Positions 23,345-31,594 of a stretch of 33,450 bases of DNA are shown piece by piece. The stretch is from Treponema sp. (GTDB taxonomy: Bacteria; Spirochaetota; Spirochaetia; Treponematales; Treponemataceae), in NCBI RefSeq assembly GCF_017430385.1, contig NZ_JAFRNB010000100.1, forward strand, positions 1 through 33,450, written 5' to 3'. The position numbers and the translations under genes were made by a program. Within the stretch, counting starts at the first letter, position 1. Every line of letters begins with the position of its first letter. Below the pieces are notes generated by a model. The model was not told the origin of the DNA, searched no databases, and saw nothing but the letters and a program-made list of their open reading frames with translations.

Positions 23345-26300
23345 TCATTCAAAATTAAGTTTCTTTGAATCAAGCACAAGCCCGTAATCAGCATCGTTTT
23401 TGCAAAGCTCGTAAAAATCATAAAGCTCAGGAACGGCAACTTTCGCAATCTGGCTCGTAAACAGATTTTGGTCACCAATTACCATAAGTGCCTTTTTCTG
23501 GCGGCTCATACTTACACAAAGACGATTCTTCGACATCAAGAATCCAAAAAGCCCCTGCTGCTTTTTTAATCCCTCTTCTTCGTTTCTTTGATGCTCTTTA
23601 TATGCGTTCTTAATTTTCATGTCATTTGCGGAACGAACTGCACACAAAATAACCACATCAAATTCCATTCCCTGAAAAGCATCAACCGTTCCAATCCGGA
23701 GCCTTACTCTTACCTCGCCATTTTTGTCAGGGGCGGTGTATTTGTATTCCTCCAGTATTTCTGAAATTCCGTCTTTGTTTTTTGCGTAAATACCATACGA
23801 ACAAAGCTGATTCTTTATCTCATTGCATTGAGCAGAATAAAAACTTATGATTCCGAAATTCATTTTCTTTTCCGAGTCAAAATCCAGCCAGGATTTCAAG
23901 AATTTCGCCGCTAAAATCGCCTCGCCCCTGCGGAAACGACTTCGGGATTTATTTAGGCTCTCAGAATCCTGCCCGGTGTCGTTCGGAAGTTCACACCAGA
24001 CAGCAGCCTTTCCTCTAATCAATGGCAGGTTGTGCACAAATTTAGACACTTCCAGGGGAGATTCGAATCCTTCGTTGTGAATCTCATAAAATTCCTTGCT
24101 CACAAAATTTCCCAAAAGCGGGTGCATTCGGTATTGCTTGTTGAGCGTGATTTTTTTGTCTATTCCAAGCTGCGAAAAAAGCCGTTCGAATGTACTTTCG
24201 TTCAAATATTTCACATCTTCGGAACTCGCTGACTCCGCCTCCATTTTTCGCTCAATTTCCTGGTCAACCTGTTGCGGAAGCTGCCTTTGGTCACCCACAA
24301 GAATTATATGCTTTCCTTTTGACATAGGAATCAGCAAATCTGGCGGGGACACTCGCGCGGCCTCATCGATTATCACATATTCATACGCTTTGCTTCCCTC
24401 TTCCATCGAGTCCAAACCAAGCTGCTTTCGCTTTTTCGAGATTTCCCTGCCTTCACTCTGCTGGACAGTCGCCGCAAAAACAGGATTATAGCTGAGCAAA
24501 GTGTTCGTAATTCCGTCTGGATTGTTGTTAAGCTCATAAATGAATTCCGCAAGAGCCAGATTTTTCTTCTCACTTGGATCAAATGGATATTGCTCAATGC
24601 GCTCGGAAACTTCCTTTACGATTTCAGAAATTGCTGAATTTTCCTTCTTTCGGCGATACTCAACAACTGGAAGATTTTCTTCTATTAAATTGAGCCGCAA
24701 ATTCTCCAAATCACCAAGAAAATCCAGATTCATTCCGTCTTTCCATTCAGATGCCTTTTTAAGACAATCAGGCACAAAAGAGTTTTCATTTTCCAGAAGA
24801 ATCCTCAAATACATCGCTCTTGCAGCTCCATCATCAGCAAAAGATTTTTCATCCGTGCGAAGAGCATACAGTGTTTTTAAAATCTCTTTGTTTTCCAAAG
24901 ATGAATTCCCTTCAATTTCACCAAGAATTGAATCGATTTTTTCGAGTATCGCTGGTGTTGTAAAACGCTCGCTTAGGTTTTTGATTCCGTTTAGTAATTC
25001 AATTTCCATCGCCGTGGACGGAGACTTGTGATAATCAAGAAACATAGAATAGAGATTCTGAAATTCAAGGGATTGTTTTACAGAAGGTGCATTTTCTTCG
25101 ATTTTCCTTGCAGTATTCCGGCTCCATTCCGCAATATTCTCCTGGGTTTTGCTAAGGCTCAGTTCATCCTCAGCGCTTGAACGACCGAATTTCACAGTCG
25201 GAAGTGCATTGATTGAGAGACGGCTCGCAATGTTGTAGACCGCATCATGCTGAAGAGCCGAGACAAAAATCTTTCCTGCAAGCTCGTTGCTTTTCTGAAA
25301 TTCTTCGTTCAAAGACTCGATAATTGCACAAATAACTGTGGTTTTTCCTGTTCCAGGAGGACCTTGAATTACTGCGATGTCGGAAGTGTTGAGCGCAATA
25401 CGAACTGCGTTTCTCTGGTTTTCTGTCGGATCATATTCAAAGACTTTTTTCTGCACTTTCATAGACATTTTTTTTACTGAACCCGACAAAGACGGGATAT
25501 TTGAATAATGTCCCTGCGTTCCATCCAAAATCAATCCCAGATTACTGATTGCACTTTTTCCGTTACCAATGTTAAGACGAGCACGGCGACGACGTTCAAC
25601 TTGAATTTTGTCACCAGCAATAGAAAGAACCAGGAACAATTCACCGTTATCCCCGCGTTTTGGAAGCCCTTTTACTCCAGATTTAACCGAAAGCTTTAAA
25701 TAATCAGAACCTATTTCAGTTATTTTGAGATTGCTCCATTTTTTTTCTTCGTCATCATTTTCTTTTTCTTCTTTTGATTTTTTTTCTCCAAGAATAGATT
25801 CAGCTTCAAGTTTTGCATCCACATCTTCAATCCATTCATCATAAGTCATAACGGGATTTTTAAGATATTCAGGAAGCTCACGAACTATATCAATGGTGTC
25901 AAAATCCATAGAGATATTTTCAAAATTGCAGGATTTCACGTTACTGAAAGAATAATTCACGACAATTTCATGGATGCCGTTATATTCAATTCTCCCCGAA
26001 ACAGCCGCATAACCGATTTTGCGTGCGTTTTCCAAAAGCCGCTTGCCGATTTCCGCATTATACTCATCCCATTTTCCGATGTAACTGTTGCCCGCACTGA
26101 GATTTTTCTGGATTTCCGTCGCATTCAGTTTTGAAATTGCTTCTTTTGTCAGATATGAAAATTTTATCCGTCCTTGAGCAAGATAAATTTGATTCTCATA
26201 ATTCCGGGGAAAATGATTTTTGATTCCGATCGTAAAAAGTACTGTCTCATCGTTGAGTTTTGAAGATTTTACAGCTAAATGCCATTCTTTGTTTACAAGC

Positions 26301-26818
26301 GTAAAAGAATCTTCCTCTTCAGCAGATTTTTTTGGATTCGCCATAAAAAGAAAATAAGGATTTGATGAACTGCCGAGGACAAACTGAGATGAAAGGATAT
26401 TGCACAAATCCTCTCCTGTTTTCTTGGAAAAATTTGCTTTTGCCGCAGAGCCGTTTTTTTCTTCATCGACAAAATCTTCGGTGACATTGATTCGAAGGCC
26501 GTCTTTAAAAATCTTTAATTCCCGGAAAAAAACAAGCTCAACCTCAACCTGTCCGTTTGAAAGAATATTTTCTACCTCAAAAAGATTCGTTTGTCCTGCC
26601 AGAAGCCTGTTGTCCAAGGACGGAGAATCAGAGCAGTCAACGAGACGAACCATTTTGAAAACAGAGCCATACTGAAAAATATACCCATCACCTGCATTCT
26701 TTGATTTTTGGATAGTGCCAAGAGGATTTTTGCTGTCGGTAATTTTTTCGTTTTTGTTTAAATAAGGCTCAAACCTGCATTTAAAATGCTCACCGTATCT
26801 TAATTCACTCAATTTCAT
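23345..26818 (-). CDS. superfamily 1 (UPF1/DNA2-like) helicase
   Basis: A 1157-residue protein. The C-terminal part is an SF1B helicase of the AAA_11/AAA_12 type: motif I QGPPGTGKTTV (about 484), motif II IIDEAARVSPPD (about 815), motif III GDQRQLPQQ (about 838), motif IV QYRMHPLLG (about 893), motif V VDAFQGMEFDVVIL (about 1043), and motif VI LCVSMSRQKKAL (about 1105). The N-terminal 440 residues contain beta-rich segments, including an OB-like stretch (LKLSVKSGVKGLPKRGDNGELFLVLS) before the core. A long helical insert separates motifs I and II (about 540-790). It would unwind DNA or RNA with ATP. GGAG overlaps the kinase stop just upstream, so the two are coupled. Confidence 0.9.
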   Translation of the reverse strand: MKLSELRYGEHFKCRFEPYLNKNEKITDSKNPLGTIQKSKNAGDGYIFQYGSVFKMVRLVDCSDSPSLDNRLLAGQTNLFEVENILSNGQVEVELVFFRELKIFKDGLRINVTEDFVDEEKNGSAAKANFSKKTGEDLCNILSSQFVLGSSSNPYFLFMANPKKSAEEEDSFTLVNKEWHLAVKSSKLNDETVLFTIGIKNHFPRNYENQIYLAQGRIKFSYLTKEAISKLNATEIQKNLSAGNSYIGKWDEYNAEIGKRLLENARKIGYAAVSGRIEYNGIHEIVVNYSFSNVKSCNFENISMDFDTIDIVRELPEYLKNPVMTYDEWIEDVDAKLEAESILGEKKSKEEKENDDEEKKWSNLKITEIGSDYLKLSVKSGVKGLPKRGDNGELFLVLSIAGDKIQVERRRRARLNIGNGKSAISNLGLILDGTQGHYSNIPSLSGSVKKMSMKVQKKVFEYDPTENQRNAVRIALNTSDIAVIQGPPGTGKTTVICAIIESLNEEFQKSNELAGKIFVSALQHDAVYNIASRLSINALPTVKFGRSSAEDELSLSKTQENIAEWSRNTARKIEENAPSVKQSLEFQNLYSMFLDYHKSPSTAMEIELLNGIKNLSERFTTPAILEKIDSILGEIEGNSSLENKEILKTLYALRTDEKSFADDGAARAMYLRILLENENSFVPDCLKKASEWKDGMNLDFLGDLENLRLNLIEENLPVVEYRRKKENSAISEIVKEVSERIEQYPFDPSEKKNLALAEFIYELNNNPDGITNTLLSYNPVFAATVQQSEGREISKKRKQLGLDSMEEGSKAYEYVIIDEAARVSPPDLLIPMSKGKHIILVGDQRQLPQQVDQEIERKMEAESASSEDVKYLNESTFERLFSQLGIDKKITLNKQYRMHPLLGNFVSKEFYEIHNEGFESPLEVSKFVHNLPLIRGKAAVWCELPNDTGQDSESLNKSRSRFRRGEAILAAKFLKSWLDFDSEKKMNFGIISFYSAQCNEIKNQLCSYGIYAKNKDGISEILEEYKYTAPDKNGEVRVRLRIGTVDAFQGMEFDVVILCAVRSANDMKIKNAYKEHQRNEEEGLKKQQGLFGFLMSKNRLCVSMSRQKKALMVIGDQNLFTSQIAKVAVPELYDFYELCKNDADYGLVLDSKKLNFE

Positions 26819-26824
26819 AACTCA

Positions 26825-28294
26825 TTACTCCACAGTCAAAATCACTGAATATCCATAACGATTTTTGTATTTCAGGCGGACAAAAAAATTTTCATTATCA
26901 ATATTGAATTGCATTCTTCCCGCAAGGATTTTTTCATCCGCATTATCTTGCGAAATTACAATTGCTTTTTCATCATCAAGAGGTCGAAGTTCCAGAAGAT
27001 TATTTTCAAATTTTACTCCGGCAAGGCCCTCATCTCCTTTTAAAATCCTCAGCGGCTCAAAAACTCTTGATGGCAAAACCGTTTCATTTTTCCTGATTTC
27101 ACGCACGAATAAATGAGACGGATTTTCAGCCCCATGCAAATAACTTTTTGCAATTAAAATCTTGCCCCGTTTTTGAGAGCAATACGGACAACAAAAATTT
27201 CCCTTTTCCTCATAGTCATAATAATGAGTCATTCCGCAAGCAGGACATTCGACCGTTAAATCAGCGCTGTCCGAAAATGCTTTTGACCATCTAGCCAAAG
27301 GTGTCCGCAACAACGGCTTCGTGTGCCCTTCAGAAAAAGTATTGTCAAAAAGGGCGAAAAGTGTTGGCGTCAAAAACAGTGAATTAGCCTGCTCCATGCT
27401 TCCGTATGAATTTGAATCATCATTCTGGTCAAAAATCCACGGAAATGTGCCGTCGTCACAAAAATTGTTCGGGGCCGTTTTCTGCTGCCTTAACACGGAC
27501 TTTGACCATCCTTCATCTTCGTTTTCTTCGCCAAGAACTTTGCTTCCCTTAAAAGGATGCATCATCGTGATTACATAAAAAGCTACCACAGAAAATGCAT
27601 AGGCATCAGAAAAAATCGTGGAATGACTCCGCCCTGTCACAATTTCCGGTGCACCGAAGCCCGGAGTAAAGTAAGTTTTGCTTTTTCCGGCAAAATTTAT
27701 GTTGTCGGCATCAATCAATCCAGCAGAGAATTTTTCCCCATCAGCCAGGAACATAAGGTTACCGCTGGAAATGTCTCCATAGACAAGACCTGCCGAGTGC
27801 AAAGAAGCAAGCAATTCTGAGATTTTATAAAGAGCCAGAAGCCGTGCCCGCAAACTGCCTGTTTTGCAATAGTTTGCCCAGATTTCTGGTTCAGGAACAG
27901 GTTCTCCGTCCGCATTTTTTAACCATGACGGAATTTCTTCTTCTATTTTTCCATGCAATTTTAGAAATGAATCAAAACTTTTCATTCCGTTCATAAAAGA
28001 CATCACATAGCCAGCGTGACTTTTTAAAATCGCAAGAGGTTTGGAGAGATTTATGTTTTCTGGAATAGGAAGAAGCCTGATTGCCTTGAGTTTTTCATAC
28101 TCTGCCCTTACCGCAGAATCGTCCTGTTCAAGATTTCCTTCCCTATCAGCAACAAGTTTTACGGCAATATCCAAATCGTTTTTCACATGATAGACGGCAC
28201 CTTGTCCGCCCTGCCCGATTTTTTCACCAAGCGTATATTTGAGATTATCTGTGTCTATGACTTCGAATTTTTCATCTTCCTGATTTTCTTCCAT
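26825..28294 (-). CDS. TerY-P-type serine/threonine kinase with zinc ribbon
   Basis: A 489-residue protein. The kinase domain (about 17-310) has the glycine loop GQGGQGAV, lysine 46 (IAVKL), catalytic VYGDISSGN with D174 and N179 (YGD instead of HRD), metal-binding D195 in LIDAD (instead of DFG) and FGAPE. Residues 350-372 form a zinc ribbon, C350-x2-C353 and C369-x2-C372. The last 110 residues are beta-rich. YGD/DxD variants are normal in the kinase group that occurs beside TerY-type VWA proteins, as here with two VWA genes directly upstream. Usually a PP2C phosphatase completes that triad; none is in this window. It likely phosphorylates components of the same operon (inference). Confidence 0.85.
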   Translation of the reverse strand: MEENQEDEKFEVIDTDNLKYTLGEKIGQGGQGAVYHVKNDLDIAVKLVADREGNLEQDDSAVRAEYEKLKAIRLLPIPENINLSKPLAILKSHAGYVMSFMNGMKSFDSFLKLHGKIEEEIPSWLKNADGEPVPEPEIWANYCKTGSLRARLLALYKISELLASLHSAGLVYGDISSGNLMFLADGEKFSAGLIDADNINFAGKSKTYFTPGFGAPEIVTGRSHSTIFSDAYAFSVVAFYVITMMHPFKGSKVLGEENEDEGWSKSVLRQQKTAPNNFCDDGTFPWIFDQNDDSNSYGSMEQANSLFLTPTLFALFDNTFSEGHTKPLLRTPLARWSKAFSDSADLTVECPACGMTHYYDYEEKGNFCCPYCSQKRGKILIAKSYLHGAENPSHLFVREIRKNETVLPSRVFEPLRILKGDEGLAGVKFENNLLELRPLDDEKAIVISQDNADEKILAGRMQFNIDNENFFVRLKYKNRYGYSVILTVE

Positions 28295-28315
28295 AATTTA
28301 CCTTCCTTATACATA

Positions 28316-28786
28316 TCACACCGGGGAAAAAGATTCTAAAGCCGCTTCCAGATCCAATGCAGAGAATAAAAATCTGTCCTTATCGGCTACAACAAGATTT
28401 TTCGGGAAAAAATTACTTGCCATGACTTCATCAAAATCTGCGCCAATGCCAATAAGCCTGAAATTTAAGTCTTCAGTTTCTCCGATTAAATTCCGAATCT
28501 GACCAGCATCTTCATCAATGAATCCGTCGGTCAGCAAAAGAATATTTTTGAGATTTTGAGTCTGGATGAATTCGACCAGTTTTGAAAGATTTGATTTTCC
28601 GCCTGCGTCAAAAGAAAGCCCTGAATTTCCAGAAGGAATCTCTTCAACCGACTCCGACCAGGAATAGAAATTGAATTCAAATCCTTCGTGAAGTAAAAGA
28701 TTCCTGCACACGCTTTGAATTATGTCATCCTTAGACAAAACACTCATACTGCCAGAACAATCAATTATTACCGAAATTTCTATCAT
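28316..28786 (-). CDS. small VWA-domain protein (second of two)
   Basis: A 156-residue protein that is little more than one VWA domain. The metal site is D9-x-S11-x-S13 (IDCSGSM), and D86 sits in LLLTDGFID; the usual threonine of the middle motif seems replaced by serine 64 (GGKSNLS). It begins at once with the first strand (MIEISVIIDCSGS). VWA proteins of this size in TerY-P operons are thought to act as metal-dependent adaptors. It follows VWA-1 after a 66-base gap with a hairpin, and precedes the kinase by 21 bases. GGAG lies 9 bases before the ATG. Confidence 0.85.
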   Translation of the reverse strand: MIEISVIIDCSGSMSVLSKDDIIQSVCRNLLLHEGFEFNFYSWSESVEEIPSGNSGLSFDAGGKSNLSKLVEFIQTQNLKNILLLTDGFIDEDAGQIRNLIGETEDLNFRLIGIGADFDEVMASNFFPKNLVVADKDRFLFSALDLEAALESFSPV

Positions 28787-28804
28787 TTTTACAAGCTCCA
28801 GACT

Positions 28805-28850
28805 AATAGAGTTGTCCGAAAACCTTGCCGGCTTCCGAACAACTCTATTA
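28805..28850. other. long hairpin between the two VWA genes
   Basis: Arms 28805-28824 and 28831-28850 pair over about 18 of 20 positions (AATAGAGTTGT / ACAACTCTATT plus CGGAA and GCC inner pairs) around a six-base loop. It starts right after the VWA-1 stop. There is no T run on the minus strand, so it is more likely an mRNA-stabilising or processing structure that sets the ratio of VWA-1 to downstream genes than a terminator. Confidence 0.6.
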
Positions 28851-28852
28851 TT

Positions 28853-29557
28853 TTACCAGTAATTCTGTGTGGTTACCACATTTTTTGGAGATTCAAGAAG
28901 TTCTTTTGGAGCTTCGATTTTCACGACCTGATTCGAAGTCTGGGAACGGGTTCGGGTTGTAACAGTCATTGTGACAAACTTGAAAAATTTGTGCATTGAT
29001 GCAGCATCTTTTGCATAGAACAGTGGATTTTCTGTTCCGGCGATGAATTTTTTGAGGACAGACTCGTCTGCGCCACTTCCGATTGCCATAGCCATTCGGT
29101 CACACTTTGAGCTTCGTCCGCTGGAAATGAAATCCTGCATCGGCTGTTCCCAATTATCGTTTGGTTCCCCGTCAGAGCAAAGAATTACCAGAGGCCTGTA
29201 TGCCCGTCTAGAAGTAACTTCCTTATCTTCTATCATGTCTTTTGCCATTCTAAGGGCTCCTCCCATCGGAGTCATTCCACCCGCCTCAAGTTTTACAAGC
29301 TCTACTTTTGATGCGTTTGTGTAAGGGAGAGCAAGTTTTACACCTTCTCTGCCAAAAGTGATAACCGAAACATCGATTTCAGTTTCAAGCTGCTCCTCAT
29401 GAGCAAAATCCTTGAGCATTTCCCTGACCGCGCTGTCAAGTTCCTCGATTTTAGATTGCTCCCTGCCTCCATCCATGCTTGAGCTTGTGTCCAGCAATAA
29501 AACGACTGGAAGTGGTTTTGCCTTTGCAACTGTGTACTTTGATGGATCGAATGCCAT
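28853..29557 (-). CDS. TerY-like VWA-domain protein (first gene of the island operon)
   Basis: A 234-residue VWA protein. The full metal site is visible: D23-x-S25-x-S27 in LLLDTSSSMDG, T96 in GGMTPMGGAL and D129 in LCSDGEPND. The GGMTPMGGAL and WEQPMQDF segments and the length match the TerY group linked to tellurite/stress and conflict operons. The tail from residue 200 (TTRTRSQTSNQVV) is basic and looks flexible. AGGAGA lies upstream with normal spacing. It leads the operon, behind the promoter at 29625-29653, palindrome 29602-29622 and shared motif 29664-29701. Confidence 0.88.
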   Translation of the reverse strand: MAFDPSKYTVAKAKPLPVVLLLDTSSSMDGGREQSKIEELDSAVREMLKDFAHEEQLETEIDVSVITFGREGVKLALPYTNASKVELVKLEAGGMTPMGGALRMAKDMIEDKEVTSRRAYRPLVILCSDGEPNDNWEQPMQDFISSGRSSKCDRMAMAIGSGADESVLKKFIAGTENPLFYAKDAASMHKFFKFVTMTVTTRTRSQTSNQVVKIEAPKELLESPKNVVTTQNYW

Positions 29558-29601
29558 AGTTAAGTTCTCCTATATTAGATCTTCCCCCCATCTACTTTTT
29601 G

Positions 29602-29622
29602 TTGACACAAAACTTGTATCAA
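29602..29622. promoter_or_regulatory. palindromic operator candidate before the island operon
   Basis: TTGACACAA-AAC-TTGTATCAA, two 9-base arms with one mismatch pair and a 3-base centre. It lies just downstream of the predicted -10 (29625-29630), over the start of transcription, a usual place for repressor binding. Confidence 0.5.
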
Positions 29623-29624
29623 CG

Positions 29625-29653
29625 ATAAAAAGCAAGGGAGGTATTTGGCTCAA
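29625..29653 (-). promoter_or_regulatory. candidate sigma-70 promoter of the island operon
   Basis: Minus strand -35 TTGAGC, 17-base spacer, -10 TTTTAT, about 65 bases before the TerY-like start codon. Both boxes are imperfect. The shared motif at 29664-29701 just upstream is a competing promoter-like signal. Confidence 0.4.
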
Positions 29654-29663
29654 CTGAACCTTA

Positions 29664-29701
29664 CAATATTTATAAGAGATGAATTAACTTTGAGTTGACA
29701 G
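29664..29701 (-). promoter_or_regulatory. shared upstream motif, copy 1 (before the TerY-like operon)
   Basis: Minus strand CTGTCAACTCAAA, then TTCATCTCTT six bases on, then ATAT. It aligns without gaps with 14713-14750. Each copy stands upstream of the first gene of a section of the island. It could be a regulator site or an alternative-sigma promoter. Confidence 0.5.
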
Positions 29702-29715
29702 AAAAAATTTATTTT

Positions 29716-30651
29716 CTACCATTTTTCTCCGGCCAGTTTCTGCACGAATTCGCGGCTGAGCATTTCGCTTACAGTTCCACGGGTGAGAAGGGTTTCTTTT
29801 GAACAGACGAGACCGTATCGAATGCAGTTTCTGACAGATTCCTTTTCCAAAAATCCCATCAAAAATCCTGATGCAAAAGCATCGCCGGCACCGATTGTGT
29901 CCACGACCTGAACCTGCATGTACGGCGGCTCGATGTAAGTGTCCGCACCAACTGCAACGAGAACGCCTTTTTCGCCGAAAGTGACGATGAAATCCCTGTA
30001 GCCGAGGGCACGGAATTTTTGAACTGTGGTAATGTCCATGAGCGGCTCTTCGCCCAAAATTGCGGCAGCTTCAAATTCGTTGCAGGCAAAAAGATCAATC
30101 AGGCTGACATAAGGCAAGGTTTTTCGTGCCAAGTCCGGGGATGTCGCGTTCTGGAAAATGAACAGCGACGGATGAGATTTTTTGTATTCGTAGATTTGCG
30201 CGAAAGTTTCTAAAGAAAGATTTGAATCGAGGGCAAGACTTTGAATATTCTCGCTCTCAACGAAAGAAGTGATTTCGCTTCCAAAGTCGATGTGGCGGAG
30301 AATTCTGGTGGAATAAATGCACGATGCCCTGCTGCCCGCGCTTGCCATGACAGAAAAAAGAGATGTGCATTCGCCCGGCACTTTTCGCAGGAGCGTTGTG
30401 TTTACGCCCTCGGTGTGCATTCCGTGTCGCAAGAAATCGCCGAAAATGTCATCGCCGACAACGGAATAAATGTAAGAATCAAGGCCAAGATGCCGTAAAT
30501 TCATGGCCATTCCGCGGGCCACGCCGCCAGGAACCAAATCAATCGTACCGTCACGGTAAGCCTCGCTGGTGTCTTCTTCCATGCTGTAGGCTTTAATATC
30601 AACGGAAACATTCCCGATGCACAAGATTTTCTGTTTTTTAGTATCGCTCAT
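29716..30651 (-). CDS. PfkB-family sugar/nucleoside kinase
   Basis: A 311-residue cytoplasmic kinase of the ribokinase/PfkB fold. N-terminal ILCIGNVSVDIKAY and PGGVARGMAMNLRHLG (the GG..N.A..L..LG signature), then the C-terminal VVDTIGAGDAFASGFLMG with the catalytic aspartate of DTIGAGDAF. It phosphorylates a sugar or nucleoside; the substrate cannot be read from sequence, and the GGVARG.A.NL pattern also occurs in pseudouridine kinases. It has its own strong promoter (30658-30686) placed so that transcription begins at or next to the ATG, with no ribosome site, so a leaderless mRNA is likely. It is not obviously part of the island or of the B12 genes. Confidence 0.9.
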   Translation of the reverse strand: MSDTKKQKILCIGNVSVDIKAYSMEEDTSEAYRDGTIDLVPGGVARGMAMNLRHLGLDSYIYSVVGDDIFGDFLRHGMHTEGVNTTLLRKVPGECTSLFSVMASAGSRASCIYSTRILRHIDFGSEITSFVESENIQSLALDSNLSLETFAQIYEYKKSHPSLFIFQNATSPDLARKTLPYVSLIDLFACNEFEAAAILGEEPLMDITTVQKFRALGYRDFIVTFGEKGVLVAVGADTYIEPPYMQVQVVDTIGAGDAFASGFLMGFLEKESVRNCIRYGLVCSKETLLTRGTVSEMLSREFVQKLAGEKW

Positions 30652-30657
30652 TGTACA

Positions 30658-30686
30658 AATTTAAATGTCGAAGCGTTGTATGTCAA
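30658..30686 (-). promoter_or_regulatory. promoter of the PfkB-family gene
   Basis: Minus strand -35 TTGACA (perfect), 17-base spacer, -10 TAAATT. The -10 ends 6 bases before the start codon at 30651, implying a leaderless transcript. Confidence 0.75.
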
Positions 30687-30701
30687 GATTAAAATTTCTT
30701 G

Positions 30702-31574
30702 CTAAAATTTCTTTCGGGTCTTTTTGGCGGAGTTTGAATCGAACTGGAGCCAGTAATTGATTTCGTGGGCTTTGCTCATGGCTACTGTGTCTGCGGTGAC
30801 TGGAAGTTTTTTGTCGAATGCGTAGACTGGGATTCTGAATGTGGAATTGCCGCCTTTTTCAAGGATTTTTGTGTCTGCGTCGTAGCGTTCGTGATTCACT
30901 TTCATGTAGTCGAAATTCGGACTAGACCACTCGATGATTGCAACTGCCTTTCCGCCCTTCACGCTGACTTTGGCAGGGCTTGTGATTTTTGCACGGCCAC
31001 TTCCGCCGGTCAATTCTACATTTACGAAATAGTTTCCGTCTTTGAGATTGATTTGCTCAATCTTTGGGCTGGACAGGAGTTTTTCGGCTGGCAAAGTTGA
31101 AGCATCAAAAAGAATGTCGCGGTCATACCACTTGCTCTTTTTTTTGCTGAATGCGGCACATTTAATAGAAGAATTTAATGCAGAAACCGGGATTTCAAAC
31201 ATAACCGGCCCATCATCCTGAGCCGAAGCAAGCGGAAGAATCTCGCCCTCGCCTTTTGAATCGCCAGCTTCTTCGGAAGTTCCCAGAAAAAGCTTTGAAT
31301 AGCCCTTCCCGCTCATCGTTAGAGTTGCGGTCATTTTGCCGTCTTTTACATGAAGAACGCTCTGCACGATTCGGAACATCGAAGCGCTGGACTCAACCGC
31401 AATTTCATAATCCCCATCCAAAACATCTTCCGCAAAAAGCTCAAGCATGTCGTCAGTGCCCACTTTGCGGGGAGCCAACACCTCTGAAGATGAAGCAGAT
31501 TGAGGGAAAGCGGAAAACGGAAAGTTGAAAACGGAAAGCTGGAAGATTATCGCAAGGAAGATGGATTTTCGCAT
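30702..31574 (-). CDS. exported protein with two beta-sandwich domains
   Basis: A 290-residue protein with a Sec signal peptide (MRKSIFLAIIFQLSVF ... SAFPQSAS). The mature part has two repeats of one plan: DGDYEIAVESSASMFRIV with VKDGKMTATLTMSGKGYSKLFLGT, then DGNYFVNVELTGGSGRAKI with VKGGKAVAIIEWSSPNFDYMKV and STFRIPVYAFDKKLPVTADT. The D-G-x-Y start and V-K-x-G-K strand resemble NEAT-like ligand-binding domains, and similar proteins occur near corrinoid/iron-complex transporters; this is from memory of the pattern and not firm. It lies downstream of cbiK on the same strand, behind an inverted repeat. A ligand-binding role in B12 or metal uptake is possible. The signal peptide itself overlaps a GGAAAACGG repeat (31505-31545). 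Confidence 0.65.
   Translation of the reverse strand: MRKSIFLAIIFQLSVFNFPFSAFPQSASSSEVLAPRKVGTDDMLELFAEDVLDGDYEIAVESSASMFRIVQSVLHVKDGKMTATLTMSGKGYSKLFLGTSEEAGDSKGEGEILPLASAQDDGPVMFEIPVSALNSSIKCAAFSKKKSKWYDRDILFDASTLPAEKLLSSPKIEQINLKDGNYFVNVELTGGSGRAKITSPAKVSVKGGKAVAIIEWSSPNFDYMKVNHERYDADTKILEKGGNSTFRIPVYAFDKKLPVTADTVAMSKAHEINYWLQFDSNSAKKTRKKF
31505..31545. repeat. GGAAAACGGAAAG repeat inside a signal-peptide coding region
   Basis: The + strand reads GGAAAGCGGAAAACGGAAAG, then TTGAAAACGGAAAGCTGGAAG. It encodes the hydrophobic stretch FQLSVFNFPFSAF on the minus strand. It is the same word family as the two repeats in cobQ, but read on the opposite strand relative to the gene. Confidence 0.6.
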
Positions 31575-31594
31575 AGGGGTGTCCTAAAAAAAAT

